Below are positions 1 through 5,475 of a stretch of DNA of 5,475 nucleotides, in pieces (positions within the stretch are counted from its first letter, which is position 1; each line of letters opens with the position of its first letter). The position numbers and the translations under genes are program-made. Below the pieces are notes generated by a model. It worked only from the letters and a program-made list of their open reading frames with translations, did not search any database and was not told the origin of the DNA. This DNA comes from Rubritepida sp. (lineage in GTDB: Bacteria; Pseudomonadota; Alphaproteobacteria; Acetobacterales; Acetobacteraceae): contig JALHNW010000100.1 in the NCBI GenBank assembly GCA_022843345.1, positions 1,196 to 6,670 on the forward strand. The letters are read 5' to 3'.

Positions 1-791
1 TGGATCTCCGGCGGCGTGCGCCCGGGCAGCACCAGCCCGAACCAGGAGGGGATGACGAAGCCCGGCAGCCCATCGCGCGAGATCACCGGAAGGTTCGGGG
101 AAAGCGGCGAGGCGGAGGGCGCGCCATAGGCGACGGCGCGCAGCCCGCCGTCGCGGATCTGGCCCAGGAATTCCGGCATGTTGCCGAACATCACGTCCAC
201 CCGGCCAGCCACGATATCCACGATCGCCGGCGCGCCGCCGCGATAGGGCACCTGCGTGATCTCCACCCCGTTCAACGCGGCGAAGAGGATGCAGGACAGC
301 TGCTGCGAGGAGCCGGCGCCCACCGTGGCGCAGGTGGCCCCGCGGGTACGCGCTTTCTCCATCAGGTCGCGCCAGGTGCGGATGCCGGAATCCCGCCCGG
401 CCACCAGAATGTTGTAGACCGAGCCGACATTGGCGACGGGGGCGATGTCGCGCTCCACGTCGTAGGGCACGGCCTGCATCTGCGGCGTGACCGTCATGAT
501 GCCCATGGAGGCGAGCAGCAGCGTCTGCCCGTCGGGTGCCGCGCGCACCAGCTCCTGCGCCGCCACCACGCCGCCGCCGCCGGTGCGGACGTCCACCACC
601 ACCTGCGTGCCGAGTTGCTGGGAGAGCTGGTCGGCCAGGATGCGGGTGATGAGGTCGGAGGTGCCGCCGGCCGCGAAGGCGCCGATCAGCCGCACGGGGC
701 CGCGCAGGAAGGGCGCCTCCTGCGCCGCGGCGGGCAGGGCGGCGAGGCCAAGGGTGGCGGCCAGGGCCAGTGATGCGAGGCGTCTTCTCAT
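1..791 (-). CDS. TctC/Bug-family tripartite tricarboxylate transporter substrate-binding protein (partial, 3' end outside window)
   Basis: The frame stays open from ATG at 791 to the left edge (263 codons); roughly 60 residues appear to be missing compared with the usual 320-330. A Sec signal peptide is clear: MRRR, a hydrophobic Ala/Leu stretch, then LPAAAQEAP, with likely cleavage near residue 23 or 24. Mature-protein landmarks of the Bug family follow in order: FAAGGTSDLITR (39-50), a Gly-rich loop RTGGGG (69-74), VPYDVERDIAPVANV (108-122), GAGSSQQLS (158-166), VPYRGGAPAIVDIVAGRVDVMF (181-202) and GLPGFVIPSWFGLVLPGRTP (241-260). These proteins bind carboxylates in the periplasm, either for TctAB-type uptake or for sensing. 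No TctA or TctB is visible, so it may be an orphan receptor or its partners may follow to the left. It sits 29 bases after MR3 on the same strand, linking the operon to uptake of a carboxylate. Confidence 0.93.
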   Translation of the reverse strand, partial: MRRRLASLALAATLGLAALPAAAQEAPFLRGPVRLIGAFAAGGTSDLITRILADQLSQQLGTQVVVDVRTGGGGVVAAQELVRAAPDGQTLLLASMGIMTVTPQMQAVPYDVERDIAPVANVGSVYNILVAGRDSGIRTWRDLMEKARTRGATCATVGAGSSQQLSCILFAALNGVEITQVPYRGGAPAIVDIVAGRVDVMFGNMPEFLGQIRDGGLRAVAYGAPSASPLSPNLPVISRDGLPGFVIPSWFGLVLPGRTPPEI

Positions 792-799
792 TGTCGTTT

Positions 800-805
800 C
801 CTCCT
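800..805 (-). promoter_or_regulatory. Strong ribosome binding site of the TctC/Bug gene
   Basis: The minus strand reads AGGAGG eight bases before the ATG at 791. It is the best Shine-Dalgarno match in the window and lies in the only real intergenic gap (792-820). This fixes the start and suggests the binding protein is translated independently and strongly, unlike the coupled enzyme genes. Confidence 0.85.
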
Positions 806-820
806 CGGTCTGAGCAAAGG

Positions 821-1960
821 CTACACGTAGCTGGGCCCCTCGATGGCCGGGTGGGCGCGCAGCCAGTCCTCGTCCACCTCCACGCCGATGCCGGGCGCCT
901 CGTTCGGCCGCACCGTGCCGTCGGGCGCCAGCGCCCAGGGCGTGGAGCACAGCGCGTCGCGGAACAGGTTGGCCTTGGAGATGTCGGCCTCGAAGAATCC
1001 GCCATTGTCGAGCGCGCAGAGGAAATGGATCGTCGCCGCCTGGTTCAGCCCGGTCATGGACGAATGCGGATGCACTGGGATCTTGTGCGCCGACGCCATG
1101 GCGGCGATGCGAAGCGCCTCGGTGATGCCGCCGCACTTGGACAGGTCCGGCTGCCAGATGCCCACTGCGCCCTGCTCCAGCAGCGGCCCGAACTCGAAGC
1201 GGGTGAAGTGGTTCTCCCCCACCGCCAGCGGCGTGCGGCCGAAGCCACGCGCCTCGCGGTAGCAGCGGTGGTCGTGCGGCGGGAAGGGCTCCTCCAGCCA
1301 GCCTATGCCCAGCGCATCCATCGCGGGCATGACGCGGCGCACCTGCTCCAGCGTGTACGCCGTGTTGGCGTCCGTCAGGATGTCCACCTCCTCGCCGAAG
1401 GCGCGGCGCACCGCCTCCATCCGCGCGATGTCCAGCGCCACCGTGTCACCCACGCGCAGCTTCACGGCGCGGTAGCCGGCCTCCATGTGCGGCCGCGCCT
1501 CGTCCACCAGCTCCCCGGGCGGCTGGTAGCCCAGCGCCACGCCGCCGGCATAGGCGGGAATGGGGCGCGACGAGCCGCCCAGCAGCTTGTAGAGCGGCAG
1601 CCCGGCGGCCTTGCCGCGGATGTCCCACAAGGCCATGTCCAGCCCCGACATGGCCAGCGCGCAGCCCGCCCCCATGCCGTGCGAGGCGAGCTGGCCCTTG
1701 TAGATCCTGGCCCAGACGCCGACCGTGTCAGTCGCCTCCATGCCTTGCACGAGGCGCGTCAGCGTCGTCGTCAGCAGCGCCGCGACGGCGGTGTGGGCGC
1801 GGCCGTGGTGGCTTTCCCCCCAGCCCACGATGCCGTCATCGGTCGTGACCTTCACCACCACCGCGTCGCGCTTCACCGCGCGGCCCACGCCCAGCGCGAC
1901 CCCGCCCCCCGGCGGCACGGGAAAGGAGGTCGGGAAGGCCTCGATGCGGGCGATCCTCAT
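821..1960 (-). CDS. Mandelate racemase/muconate lactonizing enzyme family protein, KxR type (MR3)
   Basis: A complete 379-residue enolase-superfamily enzyme. The capping domain holds a Gly/Pro-rich loop (PVPPGGGVALGVGRAVKRD), GIVGWGESHHG and SGLDMALWDIRGK. The barrel has KLR at 167-169, Asp197 and Asn199 in TDANT, Glu223 in WLEEP, Glu249 in VGEN, Asp272 in QPD, His299 in HPHSS (with an extra His297 two residues before) and Glu324 in FFEAD. The Mg2+ site and the Lys and His-Asp acid/base set are intact, so the protein should abstract an alpha-proton from a carboxylate. The lid loop and the region after His299 differ from MR1 and MR2, implying another substrate or step. ATG at 1960 overlaps the MR2 stop by four bases; only a weak GGGG precedes it, so translation probably depends on coupling. 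The gene stops with TAG. Racemase, epimerase, dehydratase or cycloisomerase cannot be separated by reading alone. Confidence 0.92.
   Translation of the reverse strand: MRIARIEAFPTSFPVPPGGGVALGVGRAVKRDAVVVKVTTDDGIVGWGESHHGRAHTAVAALLTTTLTRLVQGMEATDTVGVWARIYKGQLASHGMGAGCALAMSGLDMALWDIRGKAAGLPLYKLLGGSSRPIPAYAGGVALGYQPPGELVDEARPHMEAGYRAVKLRVGDTVALDIARMEAVRRAFGEEVDILTDANTAYTLEQVRRVMPAMDALGIGWLEEPFPPHDHRCYREARGFGRTPLAVGENHFTRFEFGPLLEQGAVGIWQPDLSKCGGITEALRIAAMASAHKIPVHPHSSMTGLNQAATIHFLCALDNGGFFEADISKANLFRDALCSTPWALAPDGTVRPNEAPGIGVEVDEDWLRAHPAIEGPSYV
1957..1960 (-). other. ATGA overlap of MR2 stop and MR3 start
   Basis: The TGA at 1959-1957 and the ATG at 1960-1958 overlap. The sequence before it has only a weak GGGG seven bases upstream as a ribosome site, so re-initiation by the ribosome that has just finished MR2 is the likely route. 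Confidence 0.85.
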
Positions 1961-3126
1961 GCGCGCACCCCATGCTCGTCCAGGAAGGATTGGCAGACGG
2001 TGATGCCCAGGCCAGGGCGGTCGGGGATCTCCACGTGGCCGTCCACCACGGAAAAGTCTTCTTCGACGAGGTCGTGCAGCATCGGGTTGTGCCCCAGGGA
2101 GTACTCCAGGATGAAGCCTGAGGTCTGCGAGCACGCCAGGTGCAGCCCCGCCGCGAAGGCCGGCGCGCCGGACCACAGGTGCGGCGCCAGGCGCAGGTTG
2201 AAGGCGGAGGCCAGCGCCGCGATCCGCAGCCCCTCCGTGATGCCGCCGGCGATGGCGAGGTCGGGCTGGAGCACGTCGGCCGCCCGCAGCTCGCAGATCT
2301 CGCGGAAGTCGTGGCGGGTGAACTCGCTCTCGCCGGTGCTGATGGGCACGGTGGAGCAGGCGCGCACCTCGGCCAGGCCGCGCTTGTCGTCGGCGCTCAC
2401 GGGTTCCTCGAACCAGGACAGGTCACAATCCTCCACCATGCGGCAGAAGGCGCGGGCCTCGGCCACCGTCCAGGTGCCGTGGGCGTCGGCCATCAGCTTG
2501 ATGTCGGGGCCGAGATGGGCGCGCGCGGCGCGGACGCGTGCGGCGGAGCCGGCCGGCGAGCCGTCCATGACGCCGACGCGCATCTTCACCGCGCGGAAGC
2601 CCGCCTTGTCGCAGTAGGACTGCAGCTGCGGGCCGATGGCCGCCGCATCCGCCCAGCCGCCCGAGGCGTAGGCCGGCATCCGCTCCATCCGCCGCCCGCC
2701 CAGCAGCCGCCACACCGGCACGCCGAGCGACTTGCCCAGGATGTCCCACAGCGCGACGTCCACGCCCGCGATCGCGGAGACCGACAGCCCGCGCCGGCCG
2801 AGCTGCGGCAGGGCGTGGCCCTTGGCGATCGCGTAGCCCTCGCGCGGGGTGTTGTACATCACGTCCCACAGGCGGGAGATGTCGCGCGGGTCCTGGCCCA
2901 GCAGCAGCGGCGCGAAGTCGTGGTTGATGATGGCGGCAAGGCCGGCGCAGGCGGCGGCGCTGCCCACCCCCGCCTTGGCCTCGCCCCAGCCGGTGATGCC
3001 CGCATCAGTGTCCACGCGGACGATGACGGAATCGAAGGTGGGCACACGGCCGAAGTCGCTGGTGTGCTGGCGCTCGTAGGGAATGGGCACGCGGCACCAG
3101 GTGGCGTGGACGTTCGTGATCCTCAT
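1957..3126 (-). CDS. Mandelate racemase/muconate lactonizing enzyme family protein, KxR plus DxH type (MR2)
   Basis: A 389-residue enolase-superfamily enzyme, slightly longer than its two neighbours. The capping domain (about 1-145) has a long active-site loop (PYERQHTSDFG), GITGWGEAK and SAIAGVDVALWDI. Barrel residues are KMR at 181-183, Asp214 with His216 in ADAHGTW, Glu240 in WFEEP, Glu266 in STGES, Asp289 in QPD, His316 in APHLW and Glu341 in LEYS. The metal ligands are thus complete. The lysine motif is KxR rather than KxK, and the beta-3 Asp is followed two residues later by His, as in galactonate dehydratase-type (DgoD) enzymes where that His is catalytic. A dehydratase of a sugar acid is a reasonable inference; the substrate is not determinable. 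I chose ATG at 3126 because it gives the MRI start, overlaps the dehydrogenase stop (ATGA) and follows GGGAGG at 3142-3137. A longer in-frame extension upstream merely reads the dehydrogenase in another frame. Confidence 0.93.
   Translation of the reverse strand: MRITNVHATWCRVPIPYERQHTSDFGRVPTFDSVIVRVDTDAGITGWGEAKAGVGSAAACAGLAAIINHDFAPLLLGQDPRDISRLWDVMYNTPREGYAIAKGHALPQLGRRGLSVSAIAGVDVALWDILGKSLGVPVWRLLGGRRMERMPAYASGGWADAAAIGPQLQSYCDKAGFRAVKMRVGVMDGSPAGSAARVRAARAHLGPDIKLMADAHGTWTVAEARAFCRMVEDCDLSWFEEPVSADDKRGLAEVRACSTVPISTGESEFTRHDFREICELRAADVLQPDLAIAGGITEGLRIAALASAFNLRLAPHLWSGAPAFAAGLHLACSQTSGFILEYSLGHNPMLHDLVEEDFSVVDGHVEIPDRPGLGITVCQSFLDEHGVRA
3123..3126 (-). other. ATGA overlap of dehydrogenase stop and MR2 start
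   Basis: The TGA at 3125-3123 and the ATG at 3126-3124 overlap. This is the second of three identical gene junctions and supports a single operon. Confidence 0.85.
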
Positions 3127-4097
3127 GCGGGCAGCGCCTCCCGCCTGGCGCGCGACGCTTCCCAGGCCTCGGGGTTGATGAAGCTGCGCGGCCGCTCGCC
3201 ACGCAGGATGCGCACCACCTCCTCCGCCGCGCCGGTGCTCATCCGCACCACCGCCTCCTGCGACAGGCCGGCGACGTGGGGCGTCAGCAGCACGTTGGGC
3301 AGCGACAGCAGCGGATGGTCCTGGGCGAGGGGCTGGTGGTCGAACACGTCCAGCGCGGCGCCGCCGATGCTGCCCGAGCGCAGCGCGCCAAGCAGCGCCG
3401 CCTCGTCCACCACCGGCCCGCGGGACACGTTGATGAGACAGGCATCGCGCTTCATGCGACCCAGGCGCGCGGCATCGGCGAGGCCGCGCGTCTCCTCCGA
3501 AAGCGGGCAGGCCAGCGCCACGAAATCCGCCTGCGCGAACAGATCGTCCAGCGCCGCCCACTCCACGCCGGGCGGCATGGCGGAGCGGTCGCGCCGGAAG
3601 CCTAGCACGCGCATCCGCAGGCCCACCCCCGCGATCTCCGCCAGCCGCGCGCCAATGGCGCCGACGCCCACGATGCCCAGCGTGCGCCCGCGCAGCTCGA
3701 ACCCCGCATCGGCGCGGGCGCGGGCCTTCGTCCAGCCATCTGCGCGCAACTCGCGGTCCATCGCCGCGGCGCCGCGCGCGATGGCGAGCATCTGCGCCAC
3801 GACGTGTTCGGCCACCGCATCCGCGTTCGCCCCCGGCACGTTGGCGACCAGCACGCCATGGGCCGTGCAATCCGCCACCGGGATCATGTCCACGCCCACC
3901 CCCTGGCGCACCGCCGCCAGCAGGCGGGGCGCGCGGGCGGACAGGTCTGGCGGCAGGTTGCGGCGGACCACGACGGCCTCGGCACGCCCCAGCAGCGCGT
4001 CCAGCCCGCCCGCGCCGGGCAGCTCCACCGCGTGGCCGGCCTCGCGCAGCAGCGCCTCGCCGGCGGGGTGGATCGGGTCGGTCAGCGCGACCAGCAC
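3123..4097 (-). CDS. D-isomer specific 2-hydroxyacid dehydrogenase family protein
   Basis: A 324-residue protein of normal family length. It has a split catalytic domain (about 1-95 and 280-324) around a Rossmann NAD(P) domain with GVGAIG at 144-149, the family signature INVSRGPVVDE with catalytic Arg226, and TPHVAG with catalytic His274. The family reversibly oxidises D-2-hydroxy acids to 2-keto acids in the cytoplasm. Two oddities are visible. The position of the catalytic Glu (xEP after DVF) is Gln255, in DVFDHQP, and the codon reads CAG. The end of the second Rossmann strand reads LGFRRD, with Arg168-Arg169 where NAD-specific members have Asp, which suggests NADP(H). The start is GTG at 4097, one base after the MR1 stop, with AAGGTGG at 4110-4104 six bases upstream; no better start exists. 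The stop overlaps the MR2 ATG by four bases. A glyoxylate/hydroxypyruvate or phosphoglycerate dehydrogenase-like role is possible; the substrate is unknown. Confidence 0.93.
   Translation of the reverse strand: MLVALTDPIHPAGEALLREAGHAVELPGAGGLDALLGRAEAVVVRRNLPPDLSARAPRLLAAVRQGVGVDMIPVADCTAHGVLVANVPGANADAVAEHVVAQMLAIARGAAAMDRELRADGWTKARARADAGFELRGRTLGIVGVGAIGARLAEIAGVGLRMRVLGFRRDRSAMPPGVEWAALDDLFAQADFVALACPLSEETRGLADAARLGRMKRDACLINVSRGPVVDEAALLGALRSGSIGGAALDVFDHQPLAQDHPLLSLPNVLLTPHVAGLSQEAVVRMSTGAAEEVVRILRGERPRSFINPEAWEASRARREALPA
3137..3142 (-). promoter_or_regulatory. Ribosome binding site of MR2, inside the end of the dehydrogenase gene
   Basis: GGGAGG lies ten bases before the ATG at 3126, within the last codons of the dehydrogenase. 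It supports the MRI start over any longer in-frame extension, and together with the ATGA overlap it suggests translational coupling. Confidence 0.6.
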
Positions 4098-4098
4098 C

Positions 4099-5238
4099 TC
4101 ACGCCACCTTGTACTGGTTCAGCACGGCACGATCGACCTCGATGCCTAGCCCGGGCCCGCCGGGCACGGCGACGATGCCGTTCACCTGCACGATCGGTTC
4201 CTTCGCCAGGTGGTCGCGCAGCGGGTTGGGCGTCTGCTCGAATTCCAGCATGGGCGGGGCGGGGCGCAGGCAGGGCGGCGTATCGGGCAGGGCGGCCAGG
4301 AACTGCACGGTGGCGGCCAGGCCGATGGCGCTGCCCCAGGCGTGGGGAACGCATTCGACGCCGTGCGCCGAGGCCAGCGCTGCGATCTTGCGGCACTCGC
4401 TGATGCCGCCGGCGGCGCAGACATCGGGCTGGACGATGTCCATGGCCTTGGAGGCGATGATGTCGCGGAATCCCCAGCGAGTGAAGTCGTTCTCCCCGCC
4501 CGCCACCGCCATGTCCAGCGCCTGGCTCACCTGGGCGTAGCCCGCGTGGTCCTCGGGGCTGATCGGCTCCTCGAACCACATCAGGTCCAGCTCCTCCATC
4601 GCGCGGCCGAGCTGGATGGCCTGGGGCACGGTGAAGCAATGGTTGGCGTCCACCGCCAGCTTCACGCCAGGGCCGATCGCCTCGCGCACGGCGGCGACGC
4701 GCCGAAGGTCCAGCTTCGCGTCGCCCAGGCCGATCTTCATCTTGATGGCGTGGAAGCCCTGCGCCGCGTATTTCTGCGCCTCCTCCACCGCTTCCTCGAC
4801 CAGCCGCTCCATGTCGATAAAGTAGAGGCCGGTGGCGTAGGCCTGCACCTCGGCGCGGTGCGCGCCACCGATGAGCTTGTGGACAGGCTTGTTCACTGCG
4901 CGCCCCATGATGTCCCACAGCGCGATGTCGATGCCCGACAGCGCGGTGATGCTGAATCCCTGGGCGCCGTAGTCCTTGATTCGGTTGTACAGGTCCTCCC
5001 ACACCACCTCCACGTCGAAGGGGTCGCGGCCGATGACGCGCGGGCGGTACTGCGTATCGATCAGCGCCTTGTTCACGGCGGCCGGGCCGTAGCACTCGCC
5101 CCAGCCGGTGATGCCCTCGTCGGTCGAGACCTCGACGATGCAGGAGGCGCGGGTGGAGTAGACCCAGCCGCGGGCGGAGACGAAGGGCTGCTCCACCTTG
5201 CTTTGCAGGATGTGGCAGGTGACGTCGGTGATCCTCAT
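4099..5238 (-). CDS. Mandelate racemase/muconate lactonizing enzyme family protein, galactarolactone cycloisomerase-like (MR1)
   Basis: A complete 379-residue enolase-superfamily enzyme of normal length. An N-terminal capping domain (about 1-125) contains GITGWGECYGP and SGIDIALWDI, followed by a (beta/alpha)7-beta barrel. Signature residues are visible: KMK at 166-168 (general base Lys), Asp197 in VDANH, Glu223 in WFEEP and Glu249 in GGEN (the three Mg2+ ligands), Asp272 in QPD paired with His299 in VPHAW (the second acid/base), and Glu332 in MLEFE. It is therefore a full MR-subgroup active site. The segments WGECYGPAAVN, VPHAWGSAIG and the ending GGPGLGIEVDR recall Agrobacterium-type D-galactarolactone cycloisomerase (Gci), so a lactone or acid-sugar substrate is plausible but unproven. 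ATG at 5238 gives the family-typical MRI start and overlaps the regulator stop by four bases. An upstream GGGGGGA, 11 bases before ATG, is a possible ribosome site. Dehydratase or epimerase activity remain alternatives. Confidence 0.93.
   Translation of the reverse strand: MRITDVTCHILQSKVEQPFVSARGWVYSTRASCIVEVSTDEGITGWGECYGPAAVNKALIDTQYRPRVIGRDPFDVEVVWEDLYNRIKDYGAQGFSITALSGIDIALWDIMGRAVNKPVHKLIGGAHRAEVQAYATGLYFIDMERLVEEAVEEAQKYAAQGFHAIKMKIGLGDAKLDLRRVAAVREAIGPGVKLAVDANHCFTVPQAIQLGRAMEELDLMWFEEPISPEDHAGYAQVSQALDMAVAGGENDFTRWGFRDIIASKAMDIVQPDVCAAGGISECRKIAALASAHGVECVPHAWGSAIGLAATVQFLAALPDTPPCLRPAPPMLEFEQTPNPLRDHLAKEPIVQVNGIVAVPGGPGLGIEVDRAVLNQYKVA
4104..4110 (-). promoter_or_regulatory. Ribosome binding site of the dehydrogenase, inside the last codons of MR1
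   Basis: AAGGTGG lies six bases upstream of the GTG start at 4097 and overlaps the Lys-Val codons at the end of MR1. It supports the GTG start, which is separated from the MR1 TGA by a single base (4098). Confidence 0.6.
5235..5238 (-). other. ATGA overlap of regulator stop and MR1 start
   Basis: The TGA of the FCD regulator (5237-5235) and the ATG of MR1 (5238-5236) share four bases. This implies the regulator and the enzymes are on one transcript and likely translationally coupled. Confidence 0.85.
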
Positions 5239-5475
5239 TCGCTTCGCGGTCCCCCCTGATTCTTCTGCAGCAGTTCCAGCCAGTAGCCCTCGACGCCGCG
5301 CAGGTGCCCGCCCATCGCGGCCTCGGCGGCGTCGGCGTCGCGCGCGGCCACCGCGTCGCGCATCGCCAGGTGCTGCGCGTGCGAGGAGGGCGCGCGGGTG
5401 CCGTCGGCGAAGTAGGCGCGCCGGCGCGTGCGCGACATTAGGTAGAAGGCGTTGACCACGCGCAGGAAGACGCGG
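5235..5475 (-). CDS. GntR/FadR-family transcriptional regulator, C-terminal FCD domain (partial, 5' end outside window)
   Basis: Only the last 79 codons are present; the gene enters from the right edge and stops with TGA at 5237-5235. The visible part looks like the end of an all-helical FCD ligand-binding domain: an Arg-rich helix (SRTRRRAYF) followed by the pattern HAQHLAMRDAVAARDADAAE and then GGHLRGVEGYW. This matches the usual FCD ending in which a His-containing helix precedes a 'D-A-I-x-A-R-D' turn and a closing 'HL' helix; in that family conserved His residues bind a metal that contacts a carboxylate effector. The N-terminal winged-helix DNA-binding domain must lie beyond the window. 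The stop overlaps the start of the next gene by four bases (ATGA), so the regulator probably leads the operon and controls it in response to a sugar acid or similar carboxylate. The subfamily call rests on the C-terminus alone. Confidence 0.8.
   Translation of the reverse strand, partial: RVFLRVVNAFYLMSRTRRRAYFADGTRAPSSHAQHLAMRDAVAARDADAAEAAMGGHLRGVEGYWLELLQKNQGGPRSE

Noticed and set aside
821..2176. A 451-codon reading with an N-terminal extension of MR3
   Set aside because: The 72-residue extension lies in the MR2 3' end in another frame; the family-typical start is at 1960.
770..2617. A 615-codon plus-strand open frame across MR3 and part of MR2
   Set aside because: Same reason: the product is His/Arg/Ala-rich without family motifs, and the minus strand encodes intact enzymes here.
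1957..3870. A 637-codon reading that would fuse an N-terminal extension to MR2
   Set aside because: The extra 248 residues read the dehydrogenase gene out of frame and are Arg/Gly/Ala-rich. The MRI start at 3126 with GGGAGG and the ATGA overlap is far better.
2140..4149. A 669-codon plus-strand open frame across MR2 and the dehydrogenase
   Set aside because: It is antisense to two genes with complete family motifs, and its translation is low-complexity Arg/Ala/Ser-rich with no recognisable domain. Long antisense frames are expected in very GC-rich DNA.
4082..5095. A 337-codon minus-strand frame overlapping MR1
   Set aside because: It is a shifted-frame shadow of MR1 with Arg/Gly/His-rich translation and no domain.
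4210..5259. A 349-codon plus-strand open frame opposite MR1
   Set aside because: It mirrors MR1 codons (Val/Asp/His/Leu/Gly repeats) and has no motif of its own; MR1 is fully conserved on the other strand.
1..5475. Search for tRNA or rRNA genes, CRISPR arrays, insertion sequences, inverted repeats or attachment sites
   Set aside because: Reading both strands by eye showed none; almost the whole window is occupied by protein-coding genes. Short repeats could still be missed without computation.

Overview
The window is a compact, very GC-rich bacterial segment in which every supported gene lies on the minus strand, so it reads from high to low coordinates. The base composition, the tripartite-tricarboxylate (TctC/Bug) receptor and the run of enolase-superfamily enzymes suggest a metabolically versatile proteobacterium. 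A Roseomonas-like member of the Acetobacteraceae or a Burkholderiales species would fit, but this is inference from style and no phylogenetic marker is present.

In transcription order the layout is: the C-terminal end of a GntR/FadR-type (FCD) regulator (5475-5235, start outside the window); a mandelate racemase/muconate lactonizing (MR/MLE) enzyme resembling galactarolactone cycloisomerase (MR1, 5238-4099); a D-2-hydroxyacid dehydrogenase (4097-3123); a second MR/MLE enzyme (MR2, 3126-1957); a third MR/MLE enzyme (MR3, 1960-821); and a TctC/Bug periplasmic binding protein (from 791, running off the left edge). Three of the five junctions are 4-base ATGA stop/start overlaps, one has a single spacer base, and the last has a 29-base gap carrying a strong AGGAGG ribosome binding site. 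No gene-free stretch approaches 300 bases, and no promoter or terminator could be identified. The unit looks like one operon whose promoter lies upstream of the regulator, beyond base 5475.

The genes fit a sugar-acid or related hydroxy-acid catabolic cassette: a ligand-sensing repressor, a periplasmic receptor for a carboxylate, three enolase-fold enzymes that abstract a proton alpha to a carboxylate (dehydration, cycloisomerisation or epimerisation), and an oxidoreductase acting on 2-hydroxy or 2-keto acids. The substrate cannot be read from the sequence. The most notable points are three divergent MR/MLE paralogs with different catalytic signatures in one operon; a dehydrogenase with Gln where the family's catalytic Glu normally sits and Arg-Arg where NAD-specific enzymes have Asp; and a shared ATGAGGATC start context at all three MR/MLE genes. 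No aldolase, semialdehyde dehydrogenase or TctA/TctB membrane subunit is visible here.
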